Shown piece by piece: positions 45,532-57,560 of a stretch of 64,000 nt of DNA. The translations under genes and the position numbers were made by a program. The DNA is taken from NCBI GenBank assembly GCA_026545765.1, contig CM048843.1, forward strand, positions 89,033,050-89,097,049, written 5' to 3'. The notes under the pieces are model-generated. The model was not told where the DNA came from, did not search any database, and saw only the letters and a program-made list of their open reading frames with translations. Every line of letters begins with the position of its first letter. The stretch's first letter is position 1. The stretch comes from Plantago major. Taxonomy: Eukaryota; Streptophyta; Magnoliopsida; Lamiales; Plantaginaceae.

Positions 45532-47446
45532 TTAATTATATACCGTATGTTGTATAAGTCAGGGCCGGCTCAACATATAAGGCAGCCAATGCCTTTGCTC
45601 TAGGCCCCAAATCCATGGAAGGCCCCATTTTTCACGTTACTTAAGATCGGTTTGGTGCGAAACTTTAATTGTTTAAATTTTAATTAAGGTATAATTGTTG
45701 AATAGTTACTAAATTGTAATTGAATTGTGAATATAGAACTAAAATTTTATAGGGTTTTATAAATCTTGTAAGTTTAATTGAGTTGCCACTCAACTAAAAA
45801 AGATATAACTATTTGCCTCAATTAAAATGGTAGGCCAAATACGAAAATATGTTTGACGCGATTAAAGTAGGTTGTTAATAGTGTACCAAACATCTCGTTA
45901 TTTATTATATTTCAAACATCGGAAGTCCCAAACACATTTGAAATGCATCGTGTGAAAGTGGTGCCAATCGTTGCGATTCGTGGTTAAACTGCATCTCCAA
46001 ACTAAAATTTTACATTCAGGCATTGGATGTGCAATTTGACAAGGCAAAATGCGTTTCACAACCAATTAGGTCGTAGTTGATTTTGACTCATTTTGTATGC
46101 TCGCAGATATCTTGAATCGCCTAAATGCCTACACATTATGTAACGACTTGGCCACTAATGGGCCGAGACCCGACCCATTGGACTGACGAGGTTACTCATG
46201 ACTGTCACACACACATGTCTTGTTGGTATGATATTGTCCGCTTTGGGCCTGAGTCCGTACGAATTTACTTTTGAAATCACCAAAACGTCTCATACCATAA
46301 GAGAGTGGTGGTCTGCATCTGAAATGTTACACATTATCCCCAGGAGGTCATTATCACTTAGGGAGTTCAGATGAACTAAGCAACATGAACAAAGTTAAAC
46401 TAAATTGATGTTGTGAAAGGAAGCTCACTTGTCATAAATTGAGAGTCCAATTAGACAGCCATATAACAATGTAAAGCATATCCGAACGCTCCTAAAAGTA
46501 TTTAAAACTCGTTTTCCTTAATAAATTGCATATTCTGAATGGTATTCCACACTGGTCTCTCATTTATTCATATAAATAAAGTATACGTAGGGAAAGGATA
46601 ATTTTATCAAGCTACAAAACTCGCAGTATTCCAATTGAGTCGTGATTCAGACTGACTTTAATGTCTTCCAGTGGCGCAATTGAAAGACGTCTTATTTCAT
46701 GTTCCAGCTTACAGTATGGCTTTGTTGAGCAAACTAGTTAAGAATTTCAGAATGATAAATTAAATCAGAATCGATCGAAAGAATTACTTAGTTGGTTTTT
46801 ATAAAAGTGTTTGGTAAATCAATTAGCTGATAAGCTAACTGATTTACTAAATATGATATGTAAAAATAAATCAGCTAGCTTATTTTTTGATAAGCTTCCT
46901 GAATAAGCTTATTAGATCAGGTTTTTTTTTTGGTGCTAAAAAAAAATATATTAAAGCTTAAGAGCCAATGTCAATCCCCTAAAATGGGAATTACAGAAAT
47001 TGGGGGAGAGTGCCATAGCTTCTTCCCAAAATTCCTATCACAACCTAGCCTAGCTAAGTTATCAGCACATTCCCTAGATCAGATTCAACTACAAGCTAGA
47101 CGTTCACGTAATAAGCTTATCACGAAAATAAGCTCACCGAGCTAATAAGCTAACTGATAAGCGCATGCTAAACAGATCCTATGTATAATACCCCCCCCAA
47201 AATAAGTTTCATAGTGCAATACTGCAATCCAATTAATTAATCGAGGGCGCAAAGTAACATTAATATCTTTGTGTGGCGCATTTGGAAAGAGGTCATATTT
47301 CCACGGTGTAATATACAAATTACCCTTAAAAAGATTTTCTTTTAATTCTGCAACATTTTAGATCCACAGTAACTATATAAATACCATTAGAGTACCACTC
47401 GAAGGTCGTTTCGCTTCCACGTTCGTTCCCACTATCGTCGTCATCA
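45532..47446. other. intergenic with transposon fragments
   Basis: No gene. CAGGGCCGGCTC near 45559 looks like a hAT terminal repeat, but its partner was not found. 46140-46400 contains GTCCGCTTTGGGCC, a motif I associate with short plant LTR/TRIM elements. 46805-47185 resembles a MITE with GATAAGCTAACTGAT-like arms, interrupted by a T-run-headed insert (about 46920-47074) flanked by TAGATCAG. Confidence 0.4.
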
Positions 47447-50400
47447 ATGGCGAACGAGTTCACGAGACGATTGTTCGTGTCTGCGATTCTACCGATCTTC
47501 GTTGCGGTAATGTTTTCGTTTTTCATTTTCATCGTTTAAGCTCATCATGATTTCGAATTGGATTTTATGCTGTTTGTGCTTCTACTGCATTCGAATCTCG
47601 TTAATCTGGATTCAGTACGGAGATATTCGTAGCTTTGTTGAATTTTTTTCTGCTGTTAGATTTCTAGTAGAGTTGTTATTTGTACCAATTTCTACACTGT
47701 TTGGTCTTTGATGATGTTGTGTACTGTGACTTTGGCATGATACACTGGAAGAGATCTTCGAGCTGTGTGTTGTTGCATACTGAGTAATTTAAACAGATGA
47801 GCTAGGTTTATATTGTGGAATTTTGAAAATGTGTATTACAGCGATGTTTTAGCTGAGCTTAAACCGCTACGTTGGTTCTGCAAGCTAGGTAGAGTTGATT
47901 GAGTTTGTAGAAATGGTAGGACGAAACAAGTCCGATTCGTACTGATTTTCGTATGCAATTCTAGTGATCTTCGTTGCGGTAGTGTTTTCGTTTTTCATCT
48001 TCATTGTTTAAGCTCATGATTTCGAATTGGATTTATGCTGCTTGTGTTTCTACTGCGTTTGAATCTAGTTAATCTGGATTCAGTTCAGAGATAGGTGTAG
48101 CTTTGTTGGATTTTTTCTGCTGTTAGCTTGCTAGTAGAGTTGTTTTTGTTATGGAATTTGTTCACCGTTTGATGATGTTGTGTACAGTGACTTATGACGT
48201 AATACACTGAGAGATCTTCGAGCTGTGTGTAGTGTCATATTTAGTAATTTGGACAAATAAGCTATGTTTGTTGTGGAATTTTGAAAATGTGTATTGCAGC
48301 CATGTTTTAGCTAGGTAGAGCTGATAGGAGTTTGTAGAAGTGGTTGGACCAAACAAGTCCTATTCGTACTGATTTTCATGTGCTATAGTTAGTTTTGCTC
48401 GATGTTCGTATTATTTCAGTTAATAATTCGTATAGCAGCACAACAATTTTAAATCATCTTACATGTATAGCATATTGATGCAGGTCATAATTCATGTATC
48501 TCTAGTGGCAGGACAAATATCACATTCATCTTCATTGTAAGCTGTAGCTTGTTATTGTAATTCAGGATTTGAATTTCTTAAGTAGGTGTAGTTTGTTTAA
48601 ACTGGCTGGTTGTTGTTGATATGGATGCTAGACATATGAGGTGACCGCTTTCTCCTTTTCTCTTCATTTCCAGTCAAAGAGAGCGTAAGATATATGATTG
48701 TCCACGCTGTATCGACAGACAGGTAATTTTGTTAACTCGTCTACTACTTCTGATCTGTACAGTCTCTGCAAACTCACTTTGTAGAAGTTTTCTCTATGAA
48801 GACTCTTAACTATTATTTGCCGTCCGTGAAATTTCAATCAGTAGTATAGGAGTTTCAATCTTCACAAAGATTGGAAATAGCATGATTAAGGTTAATCTGG
48901 AAGGAATTTTCTGAAAGTTGGGATATCCATGCTGGGCCACTTTGCGCCATCAAGTGTATTAGGAAATATCAAGTTACTTATTTACCATAGGAGCATCTTG
49001 GAGCAAATTTCTGTTGCCAGGACTTCTTTTTCTTTTTGCTTCACATTCAGTTAAACAAGCTAATTGATTGCATTTATTTTATTTGAATAATGCATTGGCA
49101 GGATCAGCGCAACACTACTTCTGCTGATCATCTAGATAGAAAGGTAATGAATCTATGTATTATATATATAAAGAAGACAGCAGATAACAATATTCATATT
49201 ATCTACTTGATGCAGGATATTGACATAATTGTAACATACAGTGACCCTTCTGGTACTATTCGAGTTAAGACCATCAGATCCAGGGACCTTTCTGCTTCTT
49301 GGGTATGGAAAAACCCTGGTGAAGAGAACCGTGATCAGGCATGAATTTGACCACTTCCTCATGTCCACTTCATATTGACGATTCTAACTTACTGATACTA
49401 ATTTTCTTCTTTTCAGATAGCACATGCTGCATATCATCCTAAACTGGCAGGGGAAGATTCCAGCAATGATGACCAATCTGGAGGTGATATGCCGGTACCC
49501 CGGGCATCTCCTATTCACCCAGTGAAACTTAAAAGAAAGGTGAATTATATTATTCTGCTTATGATCATAGTTTTCACTTTGTTTAGTTGGTCTAATATTG
49601 TGGTTGGTCCTCATGTTTCAGGGTTTACGAAAGGAAAGGAGGGAGACCAGGGCAGCAGAGCTGATTAAACAAGGCAAGCAGATGGATAACCAGATGCAAG
49701 AAGCCGCCATTGTGCGAGCTAGAGATCTTGATACCACTATCAAGGGAAAATATAACATATGGAGGAAGGTATATGAGAATCCCAAGTCTGACTCCACTGT
49801 AAAACTGATGCGGGATCAGATCATAATGGCTCGAGCTTATGCTACACTTGCTAGAGCAAAGAATGAAACTGCACTTTATGATTCTCTAATGAGACATTCT
49901 AGAGAAAGTCAGCTTGCTATTGGAGAAGCCACATCTGATGCTGAACTGCATGCAAGGTCTTGTTACTTCAAATCTTTGGTAAAATAAAAACTGATGATTG
50001 GTTACATTGTTCTTGTGAATGAACCCTTACTGTTTTTCATTCTATCTGCACAGTGCACTAGATCAAGCAAAATCCATGGGTCACATCCTGGCTACAGCAA
50101 AGGACCAGATGTATGATTGTATTTCAATAGCACGCAAGTTGAGAGCCATGCTTCAGTCAACTGAGACTAATGTAAACTTGCTTAAGAAGAAAAGTACATT
50201 TCTTATACAGCTAGCTGCAAAAACTCTCCCCGGACCACTGCATTGTGTTCCTTTGCTTCTTTCAACTGATTACTACTTACATAATTTTGAGGATAAGGAA
50301 TTTCCCCACAAAGAGAAACTGGAAGATCCTTCCCTATTCCACTACGCCATCTTTTCTGATAATGTAGTTGCGACATCTGTTGTTGTAAACTCAACAGTAC

Positions 50401-52078
50401 TGCATGCAAAAGAGCCCGAGAAGCATGTTTTTCATATAGTGACGGATAAGCTGAATTTTGCAGCAATGAAAATGTGGTTTCTTGTTAATGCTCCACTTGG
50501 TGCAGCCATTGAAGTCCAGAATGTCGACGACTTCACTTGGCTCAATTCTTCATACTGCCCTGTTCTGCGTCAGCTTGAATCATCACGCATGATAGAGTAC
50601 TATTTCAAGGCACATCAGGTGTCATCCCTAAATGCAGGGACAGACAATCTGAAATATAGGAATCCAAAATATTTGTCGATGCTTAATCATCTTAGGTTTT
50701 ACCTTCCTGAAGTTTATCCAAAGCTGGATAAGATATTGTTCCTCGATGATGACATTGTAGTTCAGAAGGACCTGACACCTTTATGGTCAATTAATCTGCA
50801 AGGAATGGTGAATGGCGCTGTTGAAACATGCAAGGAGAGCTTCCATAGGTTTGACAAGTATCTCAACTTTTCCAATCCGAAGATATCAGAAAATTTTGAT
50901 CCAAATGCTTGTGGGTGGGCGTTTGGCATGAACATATTTGATTTAAAACAATGGAGAAAGCGTGACATCACTGGAATATACCATTACTGGCAAAACCTGG
51001 TATGTAATTTTAATTTAATTCCTTTCCCCTTTTGCTATGCGATCAGTAATAGTGTAAAAGATTAGTATACTGGCTGTTTCGTTTCATTAATATTTATCGA
51101 AGTAGCATGGTGTCTTCAACGGTGGGCGTTGATACACTTCCTATTTTTATACTAATAGTGTTGGATGTCTATGAAATATCCTACATGTAATGAGTTCTTT
51201 AAAATCATAAAGCTGAAAAGTGTAAGGCTTCTGTAGTGAGGCCGTGAGATCAAGAGATACAGAAATGTTGTATCCCATGGTCTCTTCACACTATAGGACC
51301 TACACGTAATGAGTTCTTTAAAATCATAAAGCTGAAAAGTGTAAGGCTTCTGTAGTGAGGCCGTGAGATCAAGAGATCCAGAAATGTTGTATCCCATGGT
51401 CTCTTCACACTACAGGACTACATGTTTGGATAATACATTATTTCCCAATAGTTCAAATGGATCTAATGTCAATCCCTTTTCTGGTCTAACTTAAAATCAT
51501 TGGTTTATATAATTCTTGTTTCGCCCCATGGTGTCTTAAATTCGAGATTAGACTGCAGAAAGTCTGTTCTACTAAATGCTTAGTGATTTCCTGGGTGTTA
51601 TTTTTATGCTTTAATTCTTTTATGGCAGGTTCTAGTCTGTAGATCACTGGCTTCTGATCAATGTGTTATTTGACAAGAGATTTTATTTTTTGAATACTTG
51701 CTCACTCAAAGTTCATAGCAGCACCTTTACCTAATATTTGATCGTTGCGTATAATTATTTTTACTCTCTCTAATGGTAGTTTAAATTGTGGTGCAGAATG
51801 AAGAGAGGACTCTTTGGAAACTTGGGACACTTCCTCCTGGCCTCATTACTTTCTACAACCTAACCTATCCTCTGGCTAGAAGCTGGCACGTTCTAGGATT
51901 GGGTTATGATCCTGCTCTTAACCAAACTGCGATAAAGCATGCTGCCGTTGTGCATTATAATGGAAACTATAAACCGTGGTTGGATCTTGCCATTGGAAAG
52001 TATAAATCTTACTGGTCCAGATATGTCATGTCAGACAATTATTATCTGCAGCTCTGCAACCTGAACTATACTCGCTGA
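47447..52078 (+). CDS. GAUT-type galacturonosyltransferase (GT8), pectin synthesis
   Basis: Nine exons read in frame: 47447-47506, 48484-48536, 48674-48722, 49102-49143, 49216-49338, 49417-49539, 49622-49956, 50054-50999 and 51797-52078, giving 670 residues. It has a short cytosolic start, a membrane anchor (about 8-30), a variable stem with CPRC, then the GT8 catalytic domain: HYAIFSDNVVATSVVVNST, FLDDDIVVQKDL (metal-binding Asp residues near 493-495), CGWAFGMNIFDL, LWKLGTLPPGLITFYNL and HYNGNYKPW. Known relatives add galacturonic acid to homogalacturonan in the Golgi. The wording WHVLGLGYDPALNQTAI suggests the GAUT5/GAUT6 group, from memory. The intron after exon 5 uses a GC donor (CAG|GCATGA). 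No damage seen. Confidence 0.92.
47480..48385 (+). repeat. tandem duplication across GAUT exon 1 end and intron 1
   Basis: Two copies of about 430-470 bp (47480-47955 and 47956-48385) share ATCTTCGTTGCGGTA, GTTTTCGTTTTTCAT and ATTCGTACTGATTTTC. The second copy repeats the end of exon 1 with its splice donor at about 47988. Confidence 0.85.
51165..51420 (+). repeat. 120-bp tandem duplication in the last GAUT intron
   Basis: Two nearly identical units share TAATGAGTTCTTTAAAATCA, GTAGTGAGGCCGTGAGATC and CCCATGGTCTCTTCACACTA. Confidence 0.9.
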
Positions 52079-52691
52079 TATATTCTTTCATTGATGTTTG
52101 AAGCTCCGATACAGTATCACAGGCAAGTGTCCGTGAACATTCTTGATGTCTAGGTTGTTCCGCTTGTAAAAAGTTGCTTTTCAGTTTTGAGAAGGCCATA
52201 GATGCAAAACTGTTACTCTCCTTCAACGGAGTTCGCTGACTTGTAATATTTGTCACCGCACATTAGTTTCTCTAACAAAGTAATACAAGTTCCTGTTAGC
52301 TGCTGCTGTATATTACCAGGACTAATATGGATGTTCAAATCTAAGGGAACTTGTTCTTTTTTGGTTTGATGAATTTGTTCGAATTTGAAGGTGCTTTTGC
52401 TAGTTGCTACATATGAATGTAATCGTGTGCCCAATCATTGTGGTTATAATGGTAGATGCACGGGACCAAGTTACTGAGAAGAATATGTAAATTCAACCTC
52501 TGCATTTATCTTCAGGCATCACAGTAAATTCCCTCAGTCAGACTGGATAGTAGGCTTAGCCAGGTAAAAACGGAAAGTTTTACTTTTACATATACTGATA
52601 TATCCAAACATACAATCAAACAAATCATAGAACTTACACACGACAATGTAAACAAACCAAAACAAACAAAAATATTCCAAGTGAAGCCTGG

Positions 52692-55522
52692 TCATAAAGA
52701 AAGAATGAGATAGTGATAGAAAGTGAAAGAAACCAAGACCATTGAAATTTTGGCTCCTATGGAACTTAAGAGCGCTGCATCATTTACGAAAAGTGGCCTA
52801 GTAAACAATGGAGGTGGAGGTGGTGGAGAGAATTCCCGGCTAGTTGATGATGGAGGAGGAGATGAAGAAGAAGATGAAGAAGGTGGCTTTGTTGCGAATG
52901 GAGGTGAAGGTGCATCAGGTGCGTCATGTTGTTCATCTGCAGGTGGAGTGTTACTGGACGAGACAGGATACGAACCTGCAGAGATATATTTAACAGTTTC
53001 TCAGTCAGTGAAAACAAAACAAGTGATATAACAGCTTCTCATGCTATGCACTGCAATTAGAAAGCTGTAACTACTTACAGTCCGATTCTTTCCATCCCAA
53101 AACCATTTGGTCGCGATCAAAGACCATACGATAGCCGGTCATAAAATTTTCTGAGACCAGCAGTTAAACAGCATTAGTACTTAGTACTGTCGAAGAAAGA
53201 ATCATAGAACACGTAAAACTAAGCAGCAGTCCAGAAATTAGTCTAACATGCGAACATAGCCAAGAAGCCGATTGCAGTAGCTGAATTTGGTAATACATAC
53301 GTCCAATGAGGTTGACATCATCAGTTTTTATAAGGGCCAAACAATATCCATATCCGCTGCCATCCTGCGACCAACACATAATGTAACATATCAACAGCGA
53401 ACTGGTAGAGAGGTGCGGAATTGACCCATTTATCTCAACTGTCTAATGAACATTGTTCAAGTAGAGATGCATGTTTCCTAACCGTGAAAGGAAGTAAGAT
53501 TGTTGGTGCAGTAACAAGAAACTGATCTCCACCAGCCATTGTGAAGCTAATATCAGGAGTCCCTTTCGCACTGCATTTGCACAAAACTAGAGATTATTAG
53601 ACTGTAATTCTTGGAACGGGTAAGAAATTTTAGCTGCTCTCAGCTGGCTACCTTAGCACATAACAGTACTCGAAAATATTGTCACTGCTTGATCGTACAG
53701 GCTCGTCGCTAACCTGAGAATTGAACTGCAAAACAAGAGAACTTTCATCTCTTTTTCTTCACTCTCACTTCATGAAAGTGTTAGTGTGATCAACTTACAT
53801 TATCTGCAATAAATGTGTAAGCTGCATCATTCAAGTATGTGAATGAAGTGCCACTGTCAAATATCGCGGTGAACCCAACATTAGCAACACTCTTCCCCAC
53901 GGCTATCTGTGTCACACTTACATTATAGGTCCGGCTGGCGAAATAAAATTGGAAATTCATCAGTCATGATATAAATGGAAGGAGAAGTTAGCCTGTCATA
54001 TTCAATAACTATAAGCACTTGTTTCAAGTAAAAAACCATACTTGGAATATTTTACTACACACACCAAATGTACGCAGCACACTCATTGTAATCTCATAAA
54101 TTAAACGTTTATAAAAATTTGGAAAGGAGAGATTGCTTACTATGATGGTTCAAGATTGAATGGAGTAGTTTTCTGGTCTGGAGTCCCATTATCGCCAAAC
54201 TCGATTCTTCCAAGGCCCTCATGGCCAAAACACATGGAAAACGAGTTTGCTGCAACAATTCCTTTGCTAGCTAAAATGCTTGGAACAGCAATGCTCTCCA
54301 TTCCAAGCCCCAACAAACCATTTATAGCAGCATTGTTCAAGAAATCACCTGTTTGAACCGTTCCACACCTGACAAACATATAGATCAAGAATTAGCTACT
54401 TGCTGCAAAGCTACACTAGAACACATGTATGTATATATGTAACCTCACCCTAACGTAATTGGGGCGTTGATCTGCTTCTGTGGGCTTTGATCTGTACCCA
54501 TATACAGAAAATCATTTATCAATAGTCCTGTAGATGAGGTGCTGGCAGAAAGATATCTCACTTCATAAGCACAAGTGTTTCCACGAACCGAACACCCACT
54601 CCCTGAACTTGCACACAAAGTACTATTGCACGGAAGTGGCGAGCTAGTATTTGATTTACTCGGACTATATATGTTCAGGTCAGATGTCTGTAACACAAAT
54701 CATTAGGGAACTTGCAGAAAGGGTAGAATCAAATCATTAATATTAATCAGTTCTCTGATGGTATACCTGTCCATCAGCGAAGGTGTAGGTCCGGGCACAG
54801 GTTGTGCAGTCACATGGCAGCCAGAAGAGGTCGCTGCCGGTATCCAATGCCACAAGAAATGGCAAGGGTGGGGAGCCAACCCAAACATACAAGTAGTGAA
54901 GGCTGCAAATTTTACATGATAAGGAATCCCAAATCAAGAAATGGTCAGAAATTCTAAATGACATCTCCAAACAGATCATTTCTTGAGCATGCAACATATG
55001 ATAACCAACAGGTTAATTCAGAGCTGATTTGCTATGTATAGAATATAAACGCAAACTAAGAAGCTTATATCTAATGATCTAGCTAACTGTAGTAATTTAA
55101 TCTACCTCATTAAATGGTGAAGAATATATCACCATCCAAATAACGTAACTGATAAACTCGTGCTAAGAGAGCCATACAAATGAACATGCATGAACTAAAC
55201 AGGACGTAGAGAACACGTACTATCCAAGATCATCGAGACGGTAAGTGTCGTTTCCACCCCAGAACGTGATGCTGGAGGCTGAGGCGGAAGCCAGACTCGT
55301 GCCATTGGGACGACTGAAAACATGGTCACGACGTGCCATGGCTGCATAGTAATCCATTGTACCTTTTTCCGGCAACCCCTTGTCGCCCAACATTCCCTTC
55401 ACCGTGTCGGAGTACCGGTGGTGAACGTCCACCCCAACTGTTTTGAAACCTTCACCATTCTTGGCAAAGATCAGAAAAATACATGCCAACACTATAACAA
55501 CTAAGTTAACAATGTTTGACAT
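52692..55522 (-). CDS. secreted pepsin-like aspartyl protease, probably GPI-anchored
   Basis: Ten exons join in frame with GT-AG signals: 55522-55221, 54902-54767, 54687-54449, 54368-54141, 53934-53799, 53725-53652, 53570-53483, 53364-53301, 53150-53079 and 52975-52692, giving 540 residues. There is a signal peptide (1 to about 24, VNLVVIVLACIFLIFA), a prosegment, the first catalytic motif DTGS at Asp121 and the second, DSGTS, at Asp328. Plant-type Cys-rich segments (WLPCDCTTCA, CNSTLCASSGSGCSVRGNTC) and GQNFMTGYRMVFDRDQMVLG near the end fit the MEROPS A1 family, APF-like group. The last exon adds a Ser/Pro-rich stretch and a hydrophobic end (SMVLVSFTFYHYLILSL) typical of GPI-anchored members. 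It acts outside the cell or at its surface. Substrate unknown. Confidence 0.92.
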
Positions 55523-56156
55523 CGTTGGAAACTAATAAAACGACCACCAAACGTTAGGGTTATTATCGAAAATTGATTTTCAAGTTTTCTTGATCATGTG
55601 AAATTATTCAGAGTGAATGTTCTGATTGAGAGTCCAGGATATATGTAGAGGATTACAATGGTGGCATTCAAATACTATATGTTTTTAGTTGAAATAATTT
55701 GTTGTATTAAGAATATGCTTTATCATATAAAAATGAAGAATAATTCAAGGACGTGCAAATCCATTTTTTCGACGAAATTAAGATTAATGTCGTTGTTGAG
55801 AATAATTCAATCAAAAGTCAACTAGAGGATTTTTTTTTTAGCCTAGAAGGCTTAGGTAACTTATCAAACTTAGTTGATTGTATTTAAAATTATGTTTAGA
55901 TCATCATCTATCTTATCAAAAATTAATTCAATCATACGACAAACAATAACTCCCTATATTTGATGGGACCTGATCAGTATCTTCTTTCATCACGATAAGT
56001 GTATTTAGTGAACGTTAATTAATATAGGTAACTAATTCGAAAAACCACTCCATATAAATTTTCCAAAAAAGAGATTGATCGATTGCAACCAACTTATCCG
56101 TTCATTTTGTCTTGTAAAAGTGTCAAACTTAAACCGACACTAAGCAAGTAAACATG
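55523..56156. other. promoter side of the protease gene, intergenic
   Basis: No gene. GATATATGTAGAGGATTACA near 55637 is shared with the fragment at 57340-57560. Confidence 0.4.
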
Positions 56157-56520
56157 TGTCTAAAATCATCTAGACTATGTCAACTTGAGCTCCCTAATAA
56201 CTTGGTTATTCTTGCAAATAACATATAAGGTTGATAACCTCCTCCTCTTAATAAGGCCTTTTAAGAGGATGATGGTTCATCTTAATATGGTATCAGAGCA
56301 GGCCCAAGTTAACGATGAGTACTCCAGCCGATGATAATTCTAGTTCGCCCAAAGAGGCTATTGATTCCACGCATAGAGCCGACTAACCGAGGCCTACCCG
56401 TGAAGGGGCGTGTTAGAACATTCTGCATCACTTGTGAGAGGATTTTGGAAACAACACATAAGGTGAATAACCTCCTCCCCTTAATAAGACCTTTTAAGGG
56501 GATGATAACCCATCTTAATA
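56157..56520 (+). mobile_element. TRIM-like miniature LTR element
   Basis: Two related terminal repeats (about 56157-56287 and 56411-56520) share AACCTCCTCCTCTTAATAAG-like text and TAAGAGGATGATGG. Between them lie TGGTATCAGAGCAGG (56288-56302), the initiator tRNA-Met primer site, and GTGAAGGGGCG just before the second repeat as polypurine tract. There is no coding capacity. The terminal repeats have diverged, so it is old. Confidence 0.65.
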
Positions 56521-57339
56521 GTTATTAACTACTAACTGACGCATCTAATATATATCAGTTAATTTTCCCTTACAAAACTGATGCATAATAGTATATTTTT
56601 GTTGAAAGAACATTTTAGTTTGTATGAATATAAAAATGGAAATGGAGAGTAAGTGGTCAACGTGTTTAGCTTTCATACATAATGTAAGCAACAAATTTAA
56701 ATGCTACAGAAAGAAAAAAGAACATGTTTAGCACTTAAACTTTCACAAAATGTAATCAGCAGTGTAGTTAATGATATAATTGGTGCTGTTGCCGAAATCG
56801 TTGGCTGGACATTTGGAATATAGAATAGAAGATGGAAAAAGAATAAGGAAGTCGTTATCCTTACATATGCAACTATGCAAGTACAAATTTGTTCGAAATT
56901 TGATTCTCAACTCAATTCGACTCGAGTGAAATGTGAAATTGATGAATAGTAGGGGATCCTGAATAGTAATTCAATTTGAGTTGATTTTTGAAGTTTTGTA
57001 TTTGATATTTAACTGTGATTTTAAGATGTTTAATGTGAAGATAAACAACGGATTGAATCATCGACGAGAAGACCAGCCGAGTTGATAAAAACATCTTCGA
57101 CGAACTAAACAAAGAAGAGACAACGACATATACCTTACGCATTATGTCTTGTGCACTTAAATTTATTTAGGGATTATAGTAGTACATTAGGCCTTAGTAA
57201 TAGTACATTACGGTTAAAGAAGTTAGACTACTATAATTACTCTAGTTAGCTCAAATGTATTAAGTAGATTCTGTTTTTTCTTCAATTACAGCTCTCTGAC
57301 TCTCTGTAACCGTTTTCTTGAAGCTTCAATGGTGGCTTC
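56521..57339. other. intergenic, no gene supported
   Basis: AT-rich sequence; the open frame at 56912-57142 on the minus strand has no recognisable domain. Confidence 0.4.
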
Positions 57340-57560
57340 TGTGGTATTCGTCTTCTTGGGAAAGATCATAATACATGCCAACACTATGAACACTAAGATA
57401 ACAACGTTTGACATTATTGCAAGATGTAAATTTACACAAGGAGATGCTAAGTATGTTGCTTTTCAAGTTTTCTTGCAAGTGTACGTACTCTATATATTCT
57501 GATTAAGTCCATGATATATGTAGAGTATTATTACAACGGCGGCCAAATTCTAAATGTTTT
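57340..57560 (-). pseudogene. remnant of a duplicated aspartyl protease first exon
   Basis: The complement starts with a signal-peptide-like frame (ATG near 57414, VLACIM) matching the first 25 codons of the protease at 55522. The similarity extends upstream into its promoter (GATATATGTAGAG). The catalytic exons are absent, so this is a leftover of a tandem duplicate. Confidence 0.65.

Noticed and set aside
45559..45620. Complete hAT transposon starting with CAGGGCCGGC
   Set aside because: No matching inverted end or 8-bp target duplication could be found.
52784..53017. Minus-strand frame rich in Leu and His
   Set aside because: It is another frame of the protease's Ser/Pro-rich last exon.
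56288..56302. Possible tRNA fragment
   Set aside because: The sequence is the complement of the initiator tRNA 3' end placed right after an LTR, so it is a primer site and not a gene.
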